A DNA stretch of 64,000 nt from Isochrysis galbana (GCA_018136815.1 CM030944.1:1630145-1694144), one strand, 5' to 3'. Numbered from the stretch's first letter, positions 22,202 to 34,230 are shown. Numbers and translations: made by a program. Notes: generated from the sequence alone by a model not told the origin.

Positions 22202-22731
22202 CTGCTCTCAATGGCGTGCTTTCCACCCGCCTCTTTGCACAGATGCAAGATGAATGCAGCCTGTGCGCACTCCCCTGGCATCCATCTAGCTCGAAACCTC
22301 CCTTTCCCCAACCCGCCCTGCCCGTTGTCCCGTTCCCTTCCCTCCCAGGCATTGTCGACTTCTAACTGCAGGCATGCGGGAAAATCCCGCCTCGCTTGGG
22401 AGAGCGCCCGATGTGGGCAATGGCTTGAGCCCAGATTTTGTGCAGCATAGACGCTACTGGCTCCTCAAGAGTAGGGGAGCTTTCGTCCTCCAATATCGGT
22501 GCACCTGTGACGAAGCCCTCTAGCATGCAGATAGCAGCAGCATCCTGAGTCTCACGCCCTCTTGCCCCGCGCCCTTCCCCCTTCAAGCAAGACCATCACA
22601 CCTCCCCCCCGCTCGGGAAGAGAGCTGCGCCTGTCTTGGACGGTGCTCACCGCTTGCAAGAGCCCGAATAAGGTTTACTGACCGATGCTCGTCATTATGG
22701 ATGTTCCGGCGCCCGCATCGACCGCTGACAC
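22202..22731. other. short spacer with an unassigned minus-strand open frame
   Basis: The minus-strand frame 22586-22362 (EDESSPTLEEPVASMLHKIW...) has a coding-like composition but no known motif. Otherwise nothing seen. Confidence 0.3.
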
Positions 22732-25164
22732 TTAGAACCCGCCCCAGCCACCTGCGCCTGGATGTTGGCCTTGGCCCATGTTCGGGCCGGGCATGCCGCC
22801 GCCCATGCCCATGCCGGCGCCCATACCCATGCCGCCCATGCCTTGTTGCTGCGGCATTCCTTGCGGGTAGCCCATCCCGCCTTGCATGCCGCCCATACCT
22901 CCGCCCATCCCGCTCCCTTGCATCCCGCTCACGGGCATCGCGCCGCCGCCGTGCATGCCGCCCATTTGCATGCTACCGCCCATCGGGCGCACGCCCATTC
23001 CTCCGCCCATCATGCCGCCCTGCGGATAGCCCATGGCGCCATGCATTCCACCGCCCATGCCGCCGTGCATGCCGCCGCCCATGTTGCCGTGCATGCCACC
23101 GCCCCTGCCGCCCATCGGCATGCCGCCGCCCATCGGCATGCCGCCGCCCATGCCGCCGCCCATCGGCATGCCGCCGCCCATGGGCATGCCGCCGCCCATG
23201 GGCATGCCGCCGCCCATCGGCATGCCGCCGCCCATCGGCATGCCGCCGCCCATGTGACCACCTCCCATCCCACCAAGGGACATGTTCTGCATACCCATCT
23301 GCATGCCACCCATGCCCATGCCACCACCGGCACCGAACATCGCCATGATGTCGTTCTTTTTATTTTGGGTTGGGGGGGCGGGGGCTGGCGTAGGGGCACC
23401 GAACCCATTGTTGGCGCTGCCGAAGTCGCCGAAGTCGCCAAAATCACCAAAGCCTCCTTGCTGCGCCGGCGGAGCGGCCGTCGGCGACGACTCAAAGGCG
23501 CTAAAGGCATTGGATGCCGGCGTGGGTGCGGCCACGTCGAAATCGCCGAGAAGGTCCGGCCCGTTGTCGACCTTGGGGGCTGGCGAGACCGGGACCGATA
23601 CGCGGGCTGGTGTGGGCGCCGGCGCTGGGACTCGGACGGTAGGCTGGGCGGGGGTCCGCACCGCGATCGGCTGGGGCGCCGGCGTAGAGGCGGGCGGGGC
23701 GGTCTGGGCAGATGGGGTAGAGGCTCCGCCATGGCTGGCTAGAAACTCCTGCGGAGTGCCAGAGGCGGCCCAACGACGGTTCTCATACTTGTCGCGGATA
23801 AATGTCTTGTGGAAATGGTTCTGCGCGTTGGAGTCCTCTTGCGTGGGCCGGCGGTCGCTCGAGGCCATGCGCTGCTCCCAGTAGGCGGCAGCCTTGGTGT
23901 TGCCCCACCTGCGTCAAGGCGGCGTGCAAAGGCGTGGAGCCCAGCCACACAAGCGGGACGACACAGGTGCAAGGGGACTGCAAGACAGAATTGGTTGGAC
24001 AGGCCGTGATGGCCGCGTGGTGTTGGAGGGGGATGGGGGACTGCGCACCTCTCCATGTTCGCGACCCAATCATCATTCCACGAGTCGAGATTGAGCGAAC
24101 GCACCTGGACGAGGAAGGGGGGGGGGGCACTGCCTCAGAAGGTATGGGCTTCTCGCGCTGGATGATCTGCTGATAACATCACCAAGAATGCGCGCCAAGA
24201 CGACGCACACTCGCTCGATGCCATCTCGTACATGGCCTGCTCGCAAGTGCGCCCGGCATGCGGGGCACACTACGCGTCGCCTTGCTCGCATCACCTTGGA
24301 GATGTGGACACCGAGGTTGCGATGGATGCCCGAGCACTGGAAGCAGATGAACTGCCCAAGGTTGACCGACGCCCACGCGTTTTGAGCAACTGCATGGGCA
24401 GCGCGGGGGGTGAGTTGGGATCCCGGGGGACTTGCGAGTTTGGTGAGCAAAGCGGCAGGGGACACACTCGTGCGGATGTGGGGTGAAGTTCTGTGGGGAC
24501 GGGAGAAGTGGGGGTGCTCCAGTGCTCGCTGTGGAGGAGCGAGCTATGGCATCTTCACACGAGCTAGCTTGGGGGGGTGGGGCAAGAAAAGGGGAAGAAG
24601 GAAAAGTGGGGGTGGCGTGCTGCCTGGGCAAGGGAGAGGGTCCGAGCGCATTCGCGCATTATGGAGCCTTCGCTTGGAAGGGGAGAGGGATGGGGAAAGG
24701 GGAAAGGGGGAAAGACCCTCCCCCCCTCTTCCCCCGCTCTCGGTGTAAACGCAGGAGTGTGAGAAGCATGGGCCATTTGCTTGGAGGGCGTAAGACATGG
24801 GGCAGGAGGGGAGGAGAGGTAGGAGAGGTGGAGGGGATTGGGAGGAGGGGAGCAGCGGGGAGCAGGGGAGGGGAGACGTGTGGAAAGGTTGCGGAGGGTG
24901 TGGTTTGGGGGGAGAGGCGGGAGAGGGGGGAGAGGGGGAAAGAGGGGGGAGAGGGGGGAGAGGGGGAAAGAGGGGGAAGAGGGGGGCGATGGTGGGGGGG
25001 TGGGGGGGAGGGGGAGGGGGCGGCTCACGCTTGTTGGGGCAGTCAGCGCAGACGTTGTTGCCCGGCTGCTTGATCAGCAGAAGCAGCTTCTTGCGGTTGC
25101 GCTCCGCCTCCTTGGCGTCAGCCTTGTAGTTTGAGATGCCCACGCCAGTCTCGCGGTACGACAT
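22732..25164 (-). CDS. ArfGAP (SMAP/AGD type) with Met-Gly-rich tail
   Basis: Exons (minus): 25164-25029, 24389-24295, 24104-24049, 23908-22732; joined length 1464 nt, 487 aa, GT-AG throughout. It stimulates GTP hydrolysis on Arf GTPases in vesicle traffic. The N-terminal zinc finger is CADC...CFQC (C-x2-C-x16-C-x2-C), followed by the catalytic Arg in [12 protein letters not shown], then [27 protein letters not shown] and [11 protein letters not shown], all standard ArfGAP landmarks. After a Pro/Ala-rich linker (residues 140-260) with [13 protein letters not shown], the C-terminal half is built of GGGMPM repeats. Intron 1 (24390-25028) is filled with G-rich simple sequence. Start codon chosen because [23 protein letters not shown] directly precedes the domain. 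Confidence 0.93.
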
Positions 25165-26082
25165 CTCTCGAGACGCAGCCCCTCCCTCTCTCCTCTCCTC
25201 TCTCCTCTCCTCTCTCCTCTCCACACTGACTTCTCTTCTCTCCTCTCTCCTCTCTTCTCTTCTCTCTCTCCTCTCTCCTCTCTCCTCTTCACTGATTTCT
25301 CTTCTCTCCTCTCTCCTCTCTTCACTCCTCTCTCTCCTCTCTCCTCTTCTCTCCTCTCCTCTCTTCTCTCCTCTCTTCTCTGTCCTTTCCTCTCCTTTCC
25401 TCTCCCCTCTCCTCTCTCCCCTCTCCTCTCTCCCCTCCTCTCCTCTCTCTCTCTTCTTCTCTTTGCGCCTTGATGCTCGACCTGTTCGCTACTTCTCTCT
25501 CTCTTCCTCCTTTCTCCTTCATTTCCTCAAACCATTCCCTGCTGAAATCATCCGACTTCCCTCTCTCGAAGAGTGGCACCTCACTAGCTTCGCTCCCTCT
25601 TCTTCTCTCATGAGTGTCTCATTCTTTCTCTCCTCCCCCTATAGCCCACTCTCTCTCCCTCTCTGTGTTGCCGTCTATTCTCTCGCTTGCACATCCGCTG
25701 ACATCTCGTCGCAGCTCTCTTTCACATTAAAGATTGCCTTTTTTTCTCTATCTACACCGTGCTCGCGAGCGCGGCTCCATAGAAGAATATCGCTAATCTC
25801 TCTCTCACATCGACTGCATTGGTAGAGAGACTGGGCGGAGAGGACGAGAGAGAGGGAGGGGAACCACCTCGAGAGAGAGAGAAGAGGAGAGAGAGAAACA
25901 AAGAGGGAGAGAGGGAGAGAGAAGAGAGGAGAGAGCGAGCCCCCCCCCCCGCGCGCGGTCCGCGCACGCTCTCTCCTCCTCTCACAGGAGAAGAGTAATT
26001 AAAGAAAGGAGAAGGGGAGAAGAGAGTAGGAAGAGACGGGGGGGAGGGGAAGGCTCCGTCGGTGCGCAACCTTGTGTGCGCG

Positions 26083-26125
<43 letters not shown>

Positions 26126-26265
26126 AGGGGGGGGGGGGGGGTCGCAGAGGGAAGAAGCCCGCCCCCCCTCCCCCCCGCCCCCCCTTCCCCCGCCCCCCTT
26201 CCCCCGCCCCCCCCCCCGCCCCCCCCTCTCCCCCCCCGCCCCCTTCCCCCGCCCCCCTTCCCCCG

Positions 26266-26296
<31 letters not shown>

Positions 26297-26560
26297 CCCC
26301 CCCCTTCCCCCGCCCCCCCCTTCCCCTCCCCCGCTTCCGCCCCCGCCCCTCTCCCCCTCCGCCCCCCGCCCCCCGCCCCCCGCCCTCTCTCTCCCCTCCT
26401 TCTCTTTCCCCTCCCCCCCGCCCCCCCCCTGCTCCCCTCCTCCCAATCCCCTCCACCTCTCTCCTCTCCTCCTGCCCCATGTCTTACGCCCTCCAACCCC
26501 CCCTCCCCTTCTCTCTCTCCCCCCCGCCCCCTCTCCCTCCCAACTCCCAACCTTCCTCGT
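25165..26560. repeat. CT/GA-rich and poly-C/poly-G simple sequence
   Basis: 25175-25470 is (CTCTC)n-rich; 25850-25940 GA-rich; 26080-26120 (GA)n; 26150-26440 almost pure C with short CCCTTCCCC units. No gene. Every long ORF here is low-complexity. It lies upstream of the ArfGAP start and may affect its promoter. Confidence 0.85.
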
Positions 26561-27448
26561 GTGCTCCGGTCGGCGGTCAAACACTATTCTAACTTCTAAG
26601 GGTGGAGACATGAACAAGTCAGGATCGGGGTGGAGGGAAATACACCAGAGTAAACCTAGATCCTAGATGTGAAACACAGAAAACAGCGGGTGAGGGTCTG
26701 TTTTGGGGAAGAAAATGACCATCTCAGGATTGAGGGAAATTGAGGACTTTTTTTTCGGTAGAAAGTTCCCTATACACCCAACAAGCAGACAAGCACATAT
26801 CCCTACATGTCTACATGTCACTGTGGCAAGAAAAGGAGGTCTGCCAGCCACCGCCCCTCAAAAACAAAACCTAGTAGGGCGGTCAAACACGCCTTTTAAC
26901 TTCTAAGGGTGAAAATTCACTAAGTCAAGATTGAGGTTTTATCACGCGATTTTTAGGGAATTACCCTGAAAATGGGTATATTAGGCAGAATCTCATAAGA
27001 AATATGCACATTTTCGACGCCATCCAACACACAGACCCAAAAACGTTTTCGCGCTCGTGCGAAATTGACGTCGACCACAAAAGTGCACCACAGGTCGCGC
27101 TGTGCGACGCGCGCCTGTGTTCCCCGGGCACGGTTACCCCCGGACAGGCAGTACAGAGCCCTGCGCGATCTAAGTTGTTCCGCCAGGTGCCAGACCTAGC
27201 GGTCCAAGGGGCCAAAGTCTAGCGCTAGACCTGGCGCCAGGTCTAGCGCCAGGTTTCTAAATATAGCATCACTTTGTTTTATATTAGAGTACAGAGTTTT
27301 ATATTAGACGTGCACTCCCGCACTCCCGCACTCCCCCCCGTCCTCCGCCCCCCCCCACACTCCACACTGCACGCACTCTCCCCTCTCCCATTGCCATTGC
27401 ACACACTCTCCCCTCTCCCCGCCTAAGCAAAGATATCCAATCACACAA
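26561..27448. repeat. repeat-rich spacer
   Basis: Two direct copies of GCGGTCAAACAC...TAACTTCTAAGGGTG lie at about 26570-26615 and 26877-26925. Between them are a relative of the 532-bp element terminus (about 26665) and a relative of the repeat at 3500-3600. At 27180-27260 overlapping palindromes CTAGCGCTAG and CTGGCGCCAG occur. No gene. Confidence 0.55.
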
Positions 27449-28147
27449 TCACTCCTCCCATTCTGCACCCTCATCCCATCGCTCTTCCTCACTAATGCTG
27501 GATGATTCATCCAGCTCGACGCGGCGGCGGCTGCTTGGCGGAGGCTCCGACGAAGACTCCTCCGGCTCGTCGACCTCCATCTCTTCTTCCCAAGGTAAAG
27601 TCACTGCCTGCTCTTCGTCATCCAAGTTGCTCTCCAGCATGATGTTCGTATGGCAGCGAATTATGAGACGATCCATTGTCGCCTGGCCCAACCTGTTGCG
27701 CTTCTTCGAGTGGATCCATCCTTCGATTGACCACGAGTGCTCGCAGCTAGAAGCAGAACACGACAAGGAAAGCAGCAGACGCATCGCCACAAACTGCAGG
27801 CTGGGCCAAGGGCCCATGAATATCTTTGCCCATTGGTGCCCTGGCATCCGCTAGGCGCGCTCTGAGAAGGCAAGGGTGTTCGTTAGATCAAAGCTTCCAA
27901 TCGAGAGGGCCTCCTCGTACTCGGCGAGCTCTGCAAGCATGTTGGTGTACGGATGCGCCTCTGTGGACGTTCTGCGCGTAGGAGCGCGTAGGCAAGCCGG
28001 TGTCATCCTCCTCAGGTTGGGGCTGGAAGTGGTGTGGTGTGGGGCTGGCGGCCATGCTGCGTGGGCAGGTGACAGGTGAAGCAGAATTCGGCCGAGTGCG
28101 GTGGCATGAAACGCCTGTGAGACCGCCGACCGGTGTACCCGGACCAT
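27449..28147 (-). mobile_element. hAT-type transposase remnant, copy 2
   Basis: Related to 2128-2949. It reads MLAELAEYEEALSIGSFDLTNTLAF, an in-frame TAG at 27851, then GHQWAKIFMGPWPSLQFVAMRLL, SASSCEHSWSIEGW, IHSKKRNRLGQATMDRL and an acidic tail. The nonsense codon and missing catalytic domain mark it as dead. Confidence 0.65.
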
Positions 28148-28663
28148 TTAGTCCGAACACCATCGACAAGGGGGGGCTGACCACCGCCGTGCTCTCGCTG
28201 GAGCGCGGCGAAGGTCGGCCTGTCAGGCGGGTCGGTCGCCATCGCTCTGCCTCGGATTCGGATTAGAGCGGGGAGAGAGACGGGGGACGGGGGGAAAATC
28301 TTCCCCCGGTCCCGGTCCGAAGATAAAAAAATGTGGGCCTCCGGATCAACAAGAGTTTTTTTTTCAACCAACTCTCCCCCACCTCTAGCCACAGAGGTGT
28401 GCTCGCGCGGCCAACACCAAGGGCAAGCCCCCCCCCACGCTGCCTGCCGCGATGTGCCCCTTCACGCTCGCCGCGCTCGCCTCCAGGTCGTTCTCGCATT
28501 CCCCCCCCTTCGCAGCGCGCAGACGAGCGCCAGAAGCCAGGTGCGAGCAGCGCGCGCGCAGCGCGAGCCCCCCGCCCGGCCTTGGCCTGGGTGTGCCATA
28601 CCTAGCACCTGACCCCGCCCCAGCCCACACCCGCCTCGCAGCAAGCTTCCCTACAATCAACGA

Positions 28664-28855
28664 CCTAGATGGGAAATACGGTGCAGGGGCCTGCAAATAC
28701 AGCCAAATACATATGTTTTTGGCCTCCGGCCAAATACATTTCAAATACATTCGAGGCCTACAACCCAGGACACGCTTCAAATACAGCCAAATACATATGT
28801 ATTTGGCCAGTTTGGCCTCTGGCCAAATACGGTAAATACGTATTTCCCATCTAGG
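28664..28855. mobile_element. 192-bp MITE with 8-bp target duplication
   Basis: Perfect 17-bp terminal inverted repeats CCTAGATGGGAAATACG. The direct duplication ATCAACGA flanks it at 28656-28663 and 28856-28863. The interior is made of repeated CAAATAC / GTATTTG and GGCC motifs and is largely self-complementary. An 8-bp duplication fits the hAT superfamily (inference). No coding capacity. Confidence 0.9.
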
Positions 28856-28863
28856 ATCAACGA

Positions 28864-28938
28864 TCATCGATGAACGAGCTTCTGCCCTGTCTTCTAACTT
28901 CTAACCCTCTCACTGGGATTCTCTCGAGTCGTCGGGGC

Positions 28939-28983
<45 letters not shown>

Positions 28984-29090
28984 CCAAGCCAACGGCCTTT
29001 CCTCGCCCTGCTTTTCTCTTCTCTTATCTCTCCTCTCTTTTCTCTGATTTATTCTCCCCCTCGCTCCCTTCCCCTCCCCCTCAAACTACG
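28864..29090. repeat. (CT)n tract and pyrimidine-rich leader
   Basis: (CT)n at about 28940-28981, then a pyrimidine-rich stretch up to the ATG at 29091. Confidence 0.7.
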
Positions 29091-29675
29091 ATGGGCGACA
29101 GCCTCGCGCCAACAGAGCCCGCAGAGTGGGGCCGCCTTCGCGAATCTCTCGTGCGCATCCAGGAGGCGACATCACACCTCGTCTCCATCTACTCCGCACA
29201 GGAGGCGAGCGAGGCGGAGGTCTGCCACTCGGCCCATGCGGCCGCAAGCGCTTCGACCGCAGCGGCAGTCACACTCGGCCTCACGCTCGCCCTCGCCTTT
29301 GTGCTCCTGCTACAGACGGTCGCCTCCGCGTTCAGGGCCCGTGGGAACTCCGCGACCGGATCTGATGCGCAGAACTACGGACCGTCGGCCGGTGGCAGCG
29401 GCGGCGGTGGTCGGCGGAGGGAGGCGATGCTGATGCGCTTACCTAGCTTGATTTCGGGTGTGGTCATTGGCTTACTGGCGGGCAGGGAGAGGACAGGCGC
29501 TCTCATCAAGGGAAAGGAAGTGGCTTACACGCACGCCCCAGCCTCCGTCGTCCTCCCTCGCGCTGATTCGTTTCAGGCGCCGAGGCTGCCGTGCGCGTAT
29601 GACCGCTCCAGTGTGCTCCGCCGGCCCATCCACTCCGCCAAGGTGTTCGACCGGCAGCCCGTCCTGTCTGCGTAG
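29091..29675 (+). CDS. small single-pass membrane protein, family unknown
   Basis: 194 aa from ATG at 29091 (context AACTACGATGGGC). Residues 1-55 are predicted helical with Glu/Ala (WGRLRESLVRIQEATSHLVSIY...). One strong membrane helix follows (AAAVTLGLTLALAFVLLLQTV, about residues 62-82), then a Gly/Ser-rich basic linker and a second weaker hydrophobic patch (LISGVVIGLLAG). I do not recognise it. No intron is needed, but a splice after about 29450 cannot be excluded. The pyrimidine-rich leader resembles that of other genes here. Confidence 0.5.
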   Translation: MGDSLAPTEPAEWGRLRESLVRIQEATSHLVSIYSAQEASEAEVCHSAHAAASASTAAAVTLGLTLALAFVLLLQTVASAFRARGNSATGSDAQNYGPSAGGSGGGGRRREAMLMRLPSLISGVVIGLLAGRERTGALIKGKEVAYTHAPASVVLPRADSFQAPRLPCAYDRSSVLRRPIHSAKVFDRQPVLSA

Positions 29676-30359
29676 ACGGGTCCCAAGGGACTCGCTCGGC
29701 AGCTGGCCCAGTGAAGTAGACGAGTGCCAAGGCGCTCGCTTGGAAGTCGACTGTCCCCGCGTAGAAGGGTCGTGGTCGCCCTTTGGCATGGTCGAGGACC
29801 TGCAAGAACTGAAGTGCGACGGGAGGATTATGGATGCTACCCCGCTACTAGCAATACCAAAGATCAGAGAGAGAGACAGTTCAAGAAAGAAGCATTAAGC
29901 CATCTTTGTCGGACCTCGCCAGTCGCACGCAAAGTCTCCTTGCACTCCATTGGTTCGTGTTCCGCCTTTGTCCTCATGTCTGCTCGTGTGGTATTCCTCG
30001 CTAGCTTCCCCGCGCCTCGTGATCTCTTGCTCTGAGCGCGCGTGTCCGTCATAATGTGTAGTGTTTGTGTTTGTATCTTTGTTGCTTTAGCTTGACGCTC
30101 TTGGATGGCCACTTTGTTGGTGATGCATAGTGCTGTGTTGTGCTACCAAAGTGGTATGGAAGTGGAATTGTAGAACCGTTGTGCTCTGTCGGCCTGACGC
30201 TCTTGGATGGCCACTTTGTTGGTGATGCATGGTGTTGTGTTGTGCTACCTAAGTGGTATGGAAGTGGAATTGTAGAACCGTAGTGCGCTGTCGGCCTGAT
30301 CTGAGTTGAGTAGTCGGCGCGTGGTTTCGTTGCGCGTGCGTACCGTATGCCAGAAAAAA
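29676..30359. other. intergenic with a 102-bp tandem duplication
   Basis: Two units starting TGACGCTCTTGGATGGCCAC at 30093 and 30195 (period 102 bp, a few mismatches). The rest shows no gene. Confidence 0.7.
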
Positions 30360-30600
30360 TCACAATATTCTTACCGCACTCGCGGCGCACAGAACCACTA
30401 GCTACTAGCTACACGTAGCCAGCGCTGTCAGCTGTAGCATATTTCTTTCCTACATCCCCACTCCCCCGGCCCTTCCCCCCCCCGCCATCAGGCGGCTTCC
30501 CCCGTGCACTACTAGGGGGATCGGGGTGAAGGGCGTAGATATGGTCCGGTGGCCCGCGCCCCTCCCCGGTGATCCGTTCCCCCCTTCCTCCCATGCCCTA
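30360..30600 (-). repeat. repeat module R3 copy
   Basis: Reverse-orientation copy of the R3 module (core CCCCCTAGTAGTGCACGGGG and GGACCATATCTA...GCCC). It has no partner arm here, unlike at 7.4-8.5 kb. Confidence 0.75.
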
Positions 30601-31273
30601 TGCCTACCAACGACCGTCGGTCGGAGACCATAATTGTCGGCCGTGCGACTGGCGGAGTGGAGTGGCTGTGGCTGTGGCAGTGGGCTGGGGCTCTAATGAT
30701 TGTTGAGACAGGGAATGGGGCTCTCCAGGGGCGACCGTGCTCACGGAGGGCTGAGCACAGGGAGCACTGGCACTGGGACTGGAGGGAGGCATGACACCGG
30801 CGGGAGCACCGCTCACACGAGCCTGGGGCGACGGCGGTCGAGAGAGCTCGCCCAGAGCCCCAGGGAGTGCGGCCATGGGCGCGACTCTCGGAACTCTGGG
30901 ACGAGAGAAAAAACGCGGGAAACACACGGGGGCGCGCGCAAGGAAAGAAAGGGGGCGCACACATGAGAAACAAGGGAGGGGGATCGAGAGCGATCACCCC
31001 TATCCTAACACACGGGGGGAAGAGAGGAAGATCGGGATCGGAGGATCCCGATCGGACGGAGAGGATGCAACCCGAAGGGAGAAACCAAAGCACGCGAGGG
31101 CGGGAAAACAAAGAGAGAGGGCCTCTCTTTGGGAAACCTAAAGGGCGGCTCTCCCCCTAACCACAACACCCCCCCCGATGGAGCACCCAAGAAGGGGGCA
31201 CCCATCGCAAAGAGCGAGTGAGGGGGAGAGGCACAACATGGGCGGCAGTCGGCGGACGGATGGACGGACGGAA
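30601..31273. other. no gene recognised; downstream flank of gag ORF
   Basis: Frames on both strands are Arg/Gly/Ser-rich without motifs. If 31274-32477 is a retrotransposon, protease/RT regions would be expected here and are not visible, so the element is truncated. Confidence 0.4.
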
Positions 31274-32477
31274 TTACGAACAAAGAGGGCCGATCGCAGA
31301 CGAGTATGTATCGAGGTCGAAGTGGAGGGGAGGAGGTGGGGGGAAGACATCGGCGGCGACGGCCAAGGAGCCCGCGAAAAGAGGAGGCAGCGGTGGCTCG
31401 GAGAGAGGGGCGACGTCCGAGGGAGGGGCGGTGTGCTCGAGCTCGAGGGTAGCGACGAGATTGAGGAGTGCCGCCTCGCCTTCGACAATGGAGGCGGTGT
31501 GAGCCTGGGGCGAGGAGGCCGGGCGATTGCGCTCAGCCCAAAGGTGGGCGAGGCGCTCAAAGACGCGTTCGGGCACTGGCTTGCCCAAGGCATTGAGGGT
31601 GTGAGGGCGAGAAGGTGGGGAGGGGGCGCACACAACGCACAGCGTCTTGTCGCGTGCGCCAGGGCACAGCTTCTCGCCGTAAGAGTGACAGCGGCGGGGG
31701 CAGGTGCGGGCGGAGCAAGTGCGCTCGCCGCAGACGAAGCAGCCGGAGTTGGAGAAGGGGGAAGTGGTGGCGGCGAAGACTGAGGGGGAGGGGGCGGGCG
31801 CGTGCGCAAGCGTCCCGGGGCGCAGCCATAAGGCGATCCGCGCGATCAACTTGTCGATGTGGCACGGTTGCTCGCCCATGATGTCCGCTTCGTAGAGCTT
31901 GCGGAGTTCGTCGGTGCGAAGGGAGGAGAGGGAGTCGGGGAGCTTGTCGAGGAGCATGCGATGGAGAGCAAAGGGGCCGCCCGAGGAGGCCGAAGGGAGC
32001 ATCTCGAAGGAGCGAATGGCGAGGCGTGCGGCGGCCTCTACATCGGGCTCGTGCATGTCGATGCGGAAAGGGCGTAGGGCGGCGAAGGTGGAGGCGGCGG
32101 CTTCGATCTCAGCGCCGGTGCGCGGAACGTGGATGGACTCGAGGTAGGAGAGTAGTTTGCGCCCGCTGAGGAGGACATCGCGAGAACAGGCCTCCATGAG
32201 GTTGGAGACGCGAGGGGCGGACTGGTCGAGGCAATCGAGGATGGCGCCGGCGAGCCAGGCGTCGGCGTCGAAGTCGGAGGGGTCAACTGGCGTGTCGAAG
32301 GGGGGAAGAAGGAGAGCGCTCACGGAAGGATGGTGGCGCGAGATGCGGAGGATGAAGCGGCGCAGCCAGGGGGCATGGCCACCAGGGTCGAGGCGGGTGG
32401 TGAGGGTAGATGGTCCTGGGTGCGGTGTGGGTGCGACATGGCGAGGTAGGTGCCGTCCTGCGTGTACAGGAGACGGC
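31274..32477 (-). mobile_element. retrotransposon gag-like ORF with Cys-rich motif
   Basis: About 400 codons open from the junction with the shared 170-bp segment. Helical segments (FDADAWLAGAILDCLDQ, DELRKLYEADIMGEQPCHIDKLIARIALW) precede a Cys/His cluster: CFVCGERTCSARTCPRRCHSYGEKLCPG...TLCVVC. A helical body followed by a zinc-knuckle-like cluster and a Pro-rich tail is the layout of LTR-retrotransposon gag proteins. The spacing is not the canonical CCHC, so the assignment is provisional. No protease, integrase or RT follows on the same strand. It could also be a stand-alone domesticated gag. Confidence 0.5.
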
Positions 32478-32825
32478 GCTGAATCCGCCGTGGACGGCCC
32501 TGCGTGGAGTGAAATGACGTCCATTGGTATCATATTGATCATTCCATTAATGACATATCCAACCTCACGAACATCTCGTTTGATCTTTTCTTTCATGCCG
32601 ATGTTCCCTCGTAGCTTCTCGTCAATGAGTTGTGTAAACTTTAAACTTTTGTGTATCCTCTTTGAGCTGCTCCTTGAACATTTGCAAATCATTCTCGTTA
32701 TGCGCTGCGACCATCTCGCCGCCGGACTCATGACGCAGACGTGGATGCTGTGTGGGAGTATTGGCTCGGATTCTTGATTTTATGTGATCTATCACAGCCT
32801 TCCTCATCTTCTCTACCATCCTCAT
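32478..32825 (-). pseudogene. coiled-coil fragment containing the shared segment
   Basis: The minus strand reads ...HNENDLQMFKEQLKEDTQKF, then a short duplication (AAAGTTTAAAGTTT) shifts the frame, and the sequence continues FTQLIDEKLRGNIG...INMIPMDV in the shared segment. Removing the duplication mentally shows one original Lys/Glu-rich coiled coil. AT-richer than neighbouring genes, like the fragments at 0.4-2.1 kb. Confidence 0.5.
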
Positions 32826-33039
32826 CGCGCCATTATTCCTGTCTTGACACCCACGGACGGTCCGTGTACGCGAAAAAGAGAGAGAGTTCCGTCACACGTT
32901 CGTTCTGTGGTAGTGGCGCGCCGCCCCCATGTGGCCCAAGCTGATCACGCTCTGTGAGGAAGATGTGCGCGTACTGGAGCGATTCGCCGAGGCGGCCAAG
33001 GGCTGCGTGCCCGCATAGCGTTTTTCATACATGACGTCA

Positions 33040-34230
33040 AAAAGCCATATGAACCAGAAAGGAAATGGATATGATTGTAATATAATATTAGTAACAATGC
33101 CACCGCTTGGAGCTATGATCCTCGTGACTCCGTGCATTGTCCCACATGTTGACCAATAAAAACTTGACCTGCTTTTCTGAAAAAAAATGGCCCAGTGCAT
33201 TTTCAGTGTCCAGCATGGTACATACAGCCTGTTCCCACATGTCACAGGAGGACGTGGGAACATGACGGTGCACACGCCTCGCTAGTTGTGGTTCATCCAC
33301 CGTATACCGTATACCGTTACCGTATACCGTAGAACAACTTACAAGCGCCTTAGAGCATAGAAAGCAGAAGGAGAAGAAGGGCCTTGCTTAATAGTTGTGT
33401 ACATCTCTCGAGACTTCATATGAGTGTCAATTTCTAAGAACGTAATGCCATCGTACTGGATTTCGTAGAAAGTAGAAAGTTATAATGTATCTCCCACGCT
33501 TATAAATTTTAAATTTAATAGAAAGTAGAAAGTCGAATGTTTAGCGAGCATCGAGGGGGCTTGATGCTTGATCCTTCCGGGTATATGAAGAGTCTATCGA
33601 TCGTCTGTTCCGTTATTGTGGATGCATCCAGTGGATGATCTTTCTGCGAGTTTCCAGGAGAATTGAAGGAGAATCTTCAGATGTTTTTCTAAGATTGTTT
33701 TTCGCGTCGATCATACATAGATTAAGCTTGACATTGGATTGATTCTAGATACCTATCAACATCAACAACGCGCTAGCTCCATTCGAGCAAGCACACCGCA
33801 AACATGAGAGCGGAGTTGTCTTGGGGCGAAGGCTCCGATGTTCTCTCCCCCAAAAGTACTCAGCGCGGCGTGACAGTGCATTGGCTACCCTAGTCTAAAC
33901 AACGGCAGGCGTTCTTGGCCGAGCAGCAGCCGCTGCCGGCTAGTGATGCACAAGCCTCAAGCAACTTTCCCGGACGCGCTGCCACCACTGGCCGAAACGT
34001 CGGGATAAGAAGCAGGGGCGCGAGCCGGAACTCGCCGCCGCCTCGCGGACGAGTGTTGGTCATTCTTGTGCGCAGCAGCTCTCAGTCTACAAATGCCATA
34101 AGCCAGGGGCAATCTCCCTAGGACCCAAACCCTCAATCCATGTATCGCCGCACTCTCATCGGAAAGGCCACTGCTACCCAGTCGCAGCAGGGCGTGTGTG
34201 ACCTGTGAGCACGAGTGCACTCCCCATGCT
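33040..34230. other. AT-rich intergenic region, no gene
   Basis: 33300-33335 has tandem CCGTATA units; 33470-33540 repeats TAGAAAGTAGAAAGT; 33670 carries an AATCTTCAGATGTTTTT fragment like the retroelement 3' ends at 42960 and 58800. Otherwise nothing seen. Confidence 0.5.

Noticed and set aside
22762-23884. Plus-strand His/Ala- and Met/Pro-rich ORFs opposite the ArfGAP tail
   Set aside because: Antisense shadows of the GGGMPM repeat; the minus frame continues an ArfGAP domain with good splice sites.
24544-25129. Long G/R- or P/S-rich ORFs inside the ArfGAP locus
   Set aside because: They lie in intron 1 of the ArfGAP gene and consist of simple G-rich sequence.
25752-26666. Gly/Glu- and Pro-rich ORFs
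   Set aside because: Produced by poly-C/poly-G and CCCTTCCCC tracts.
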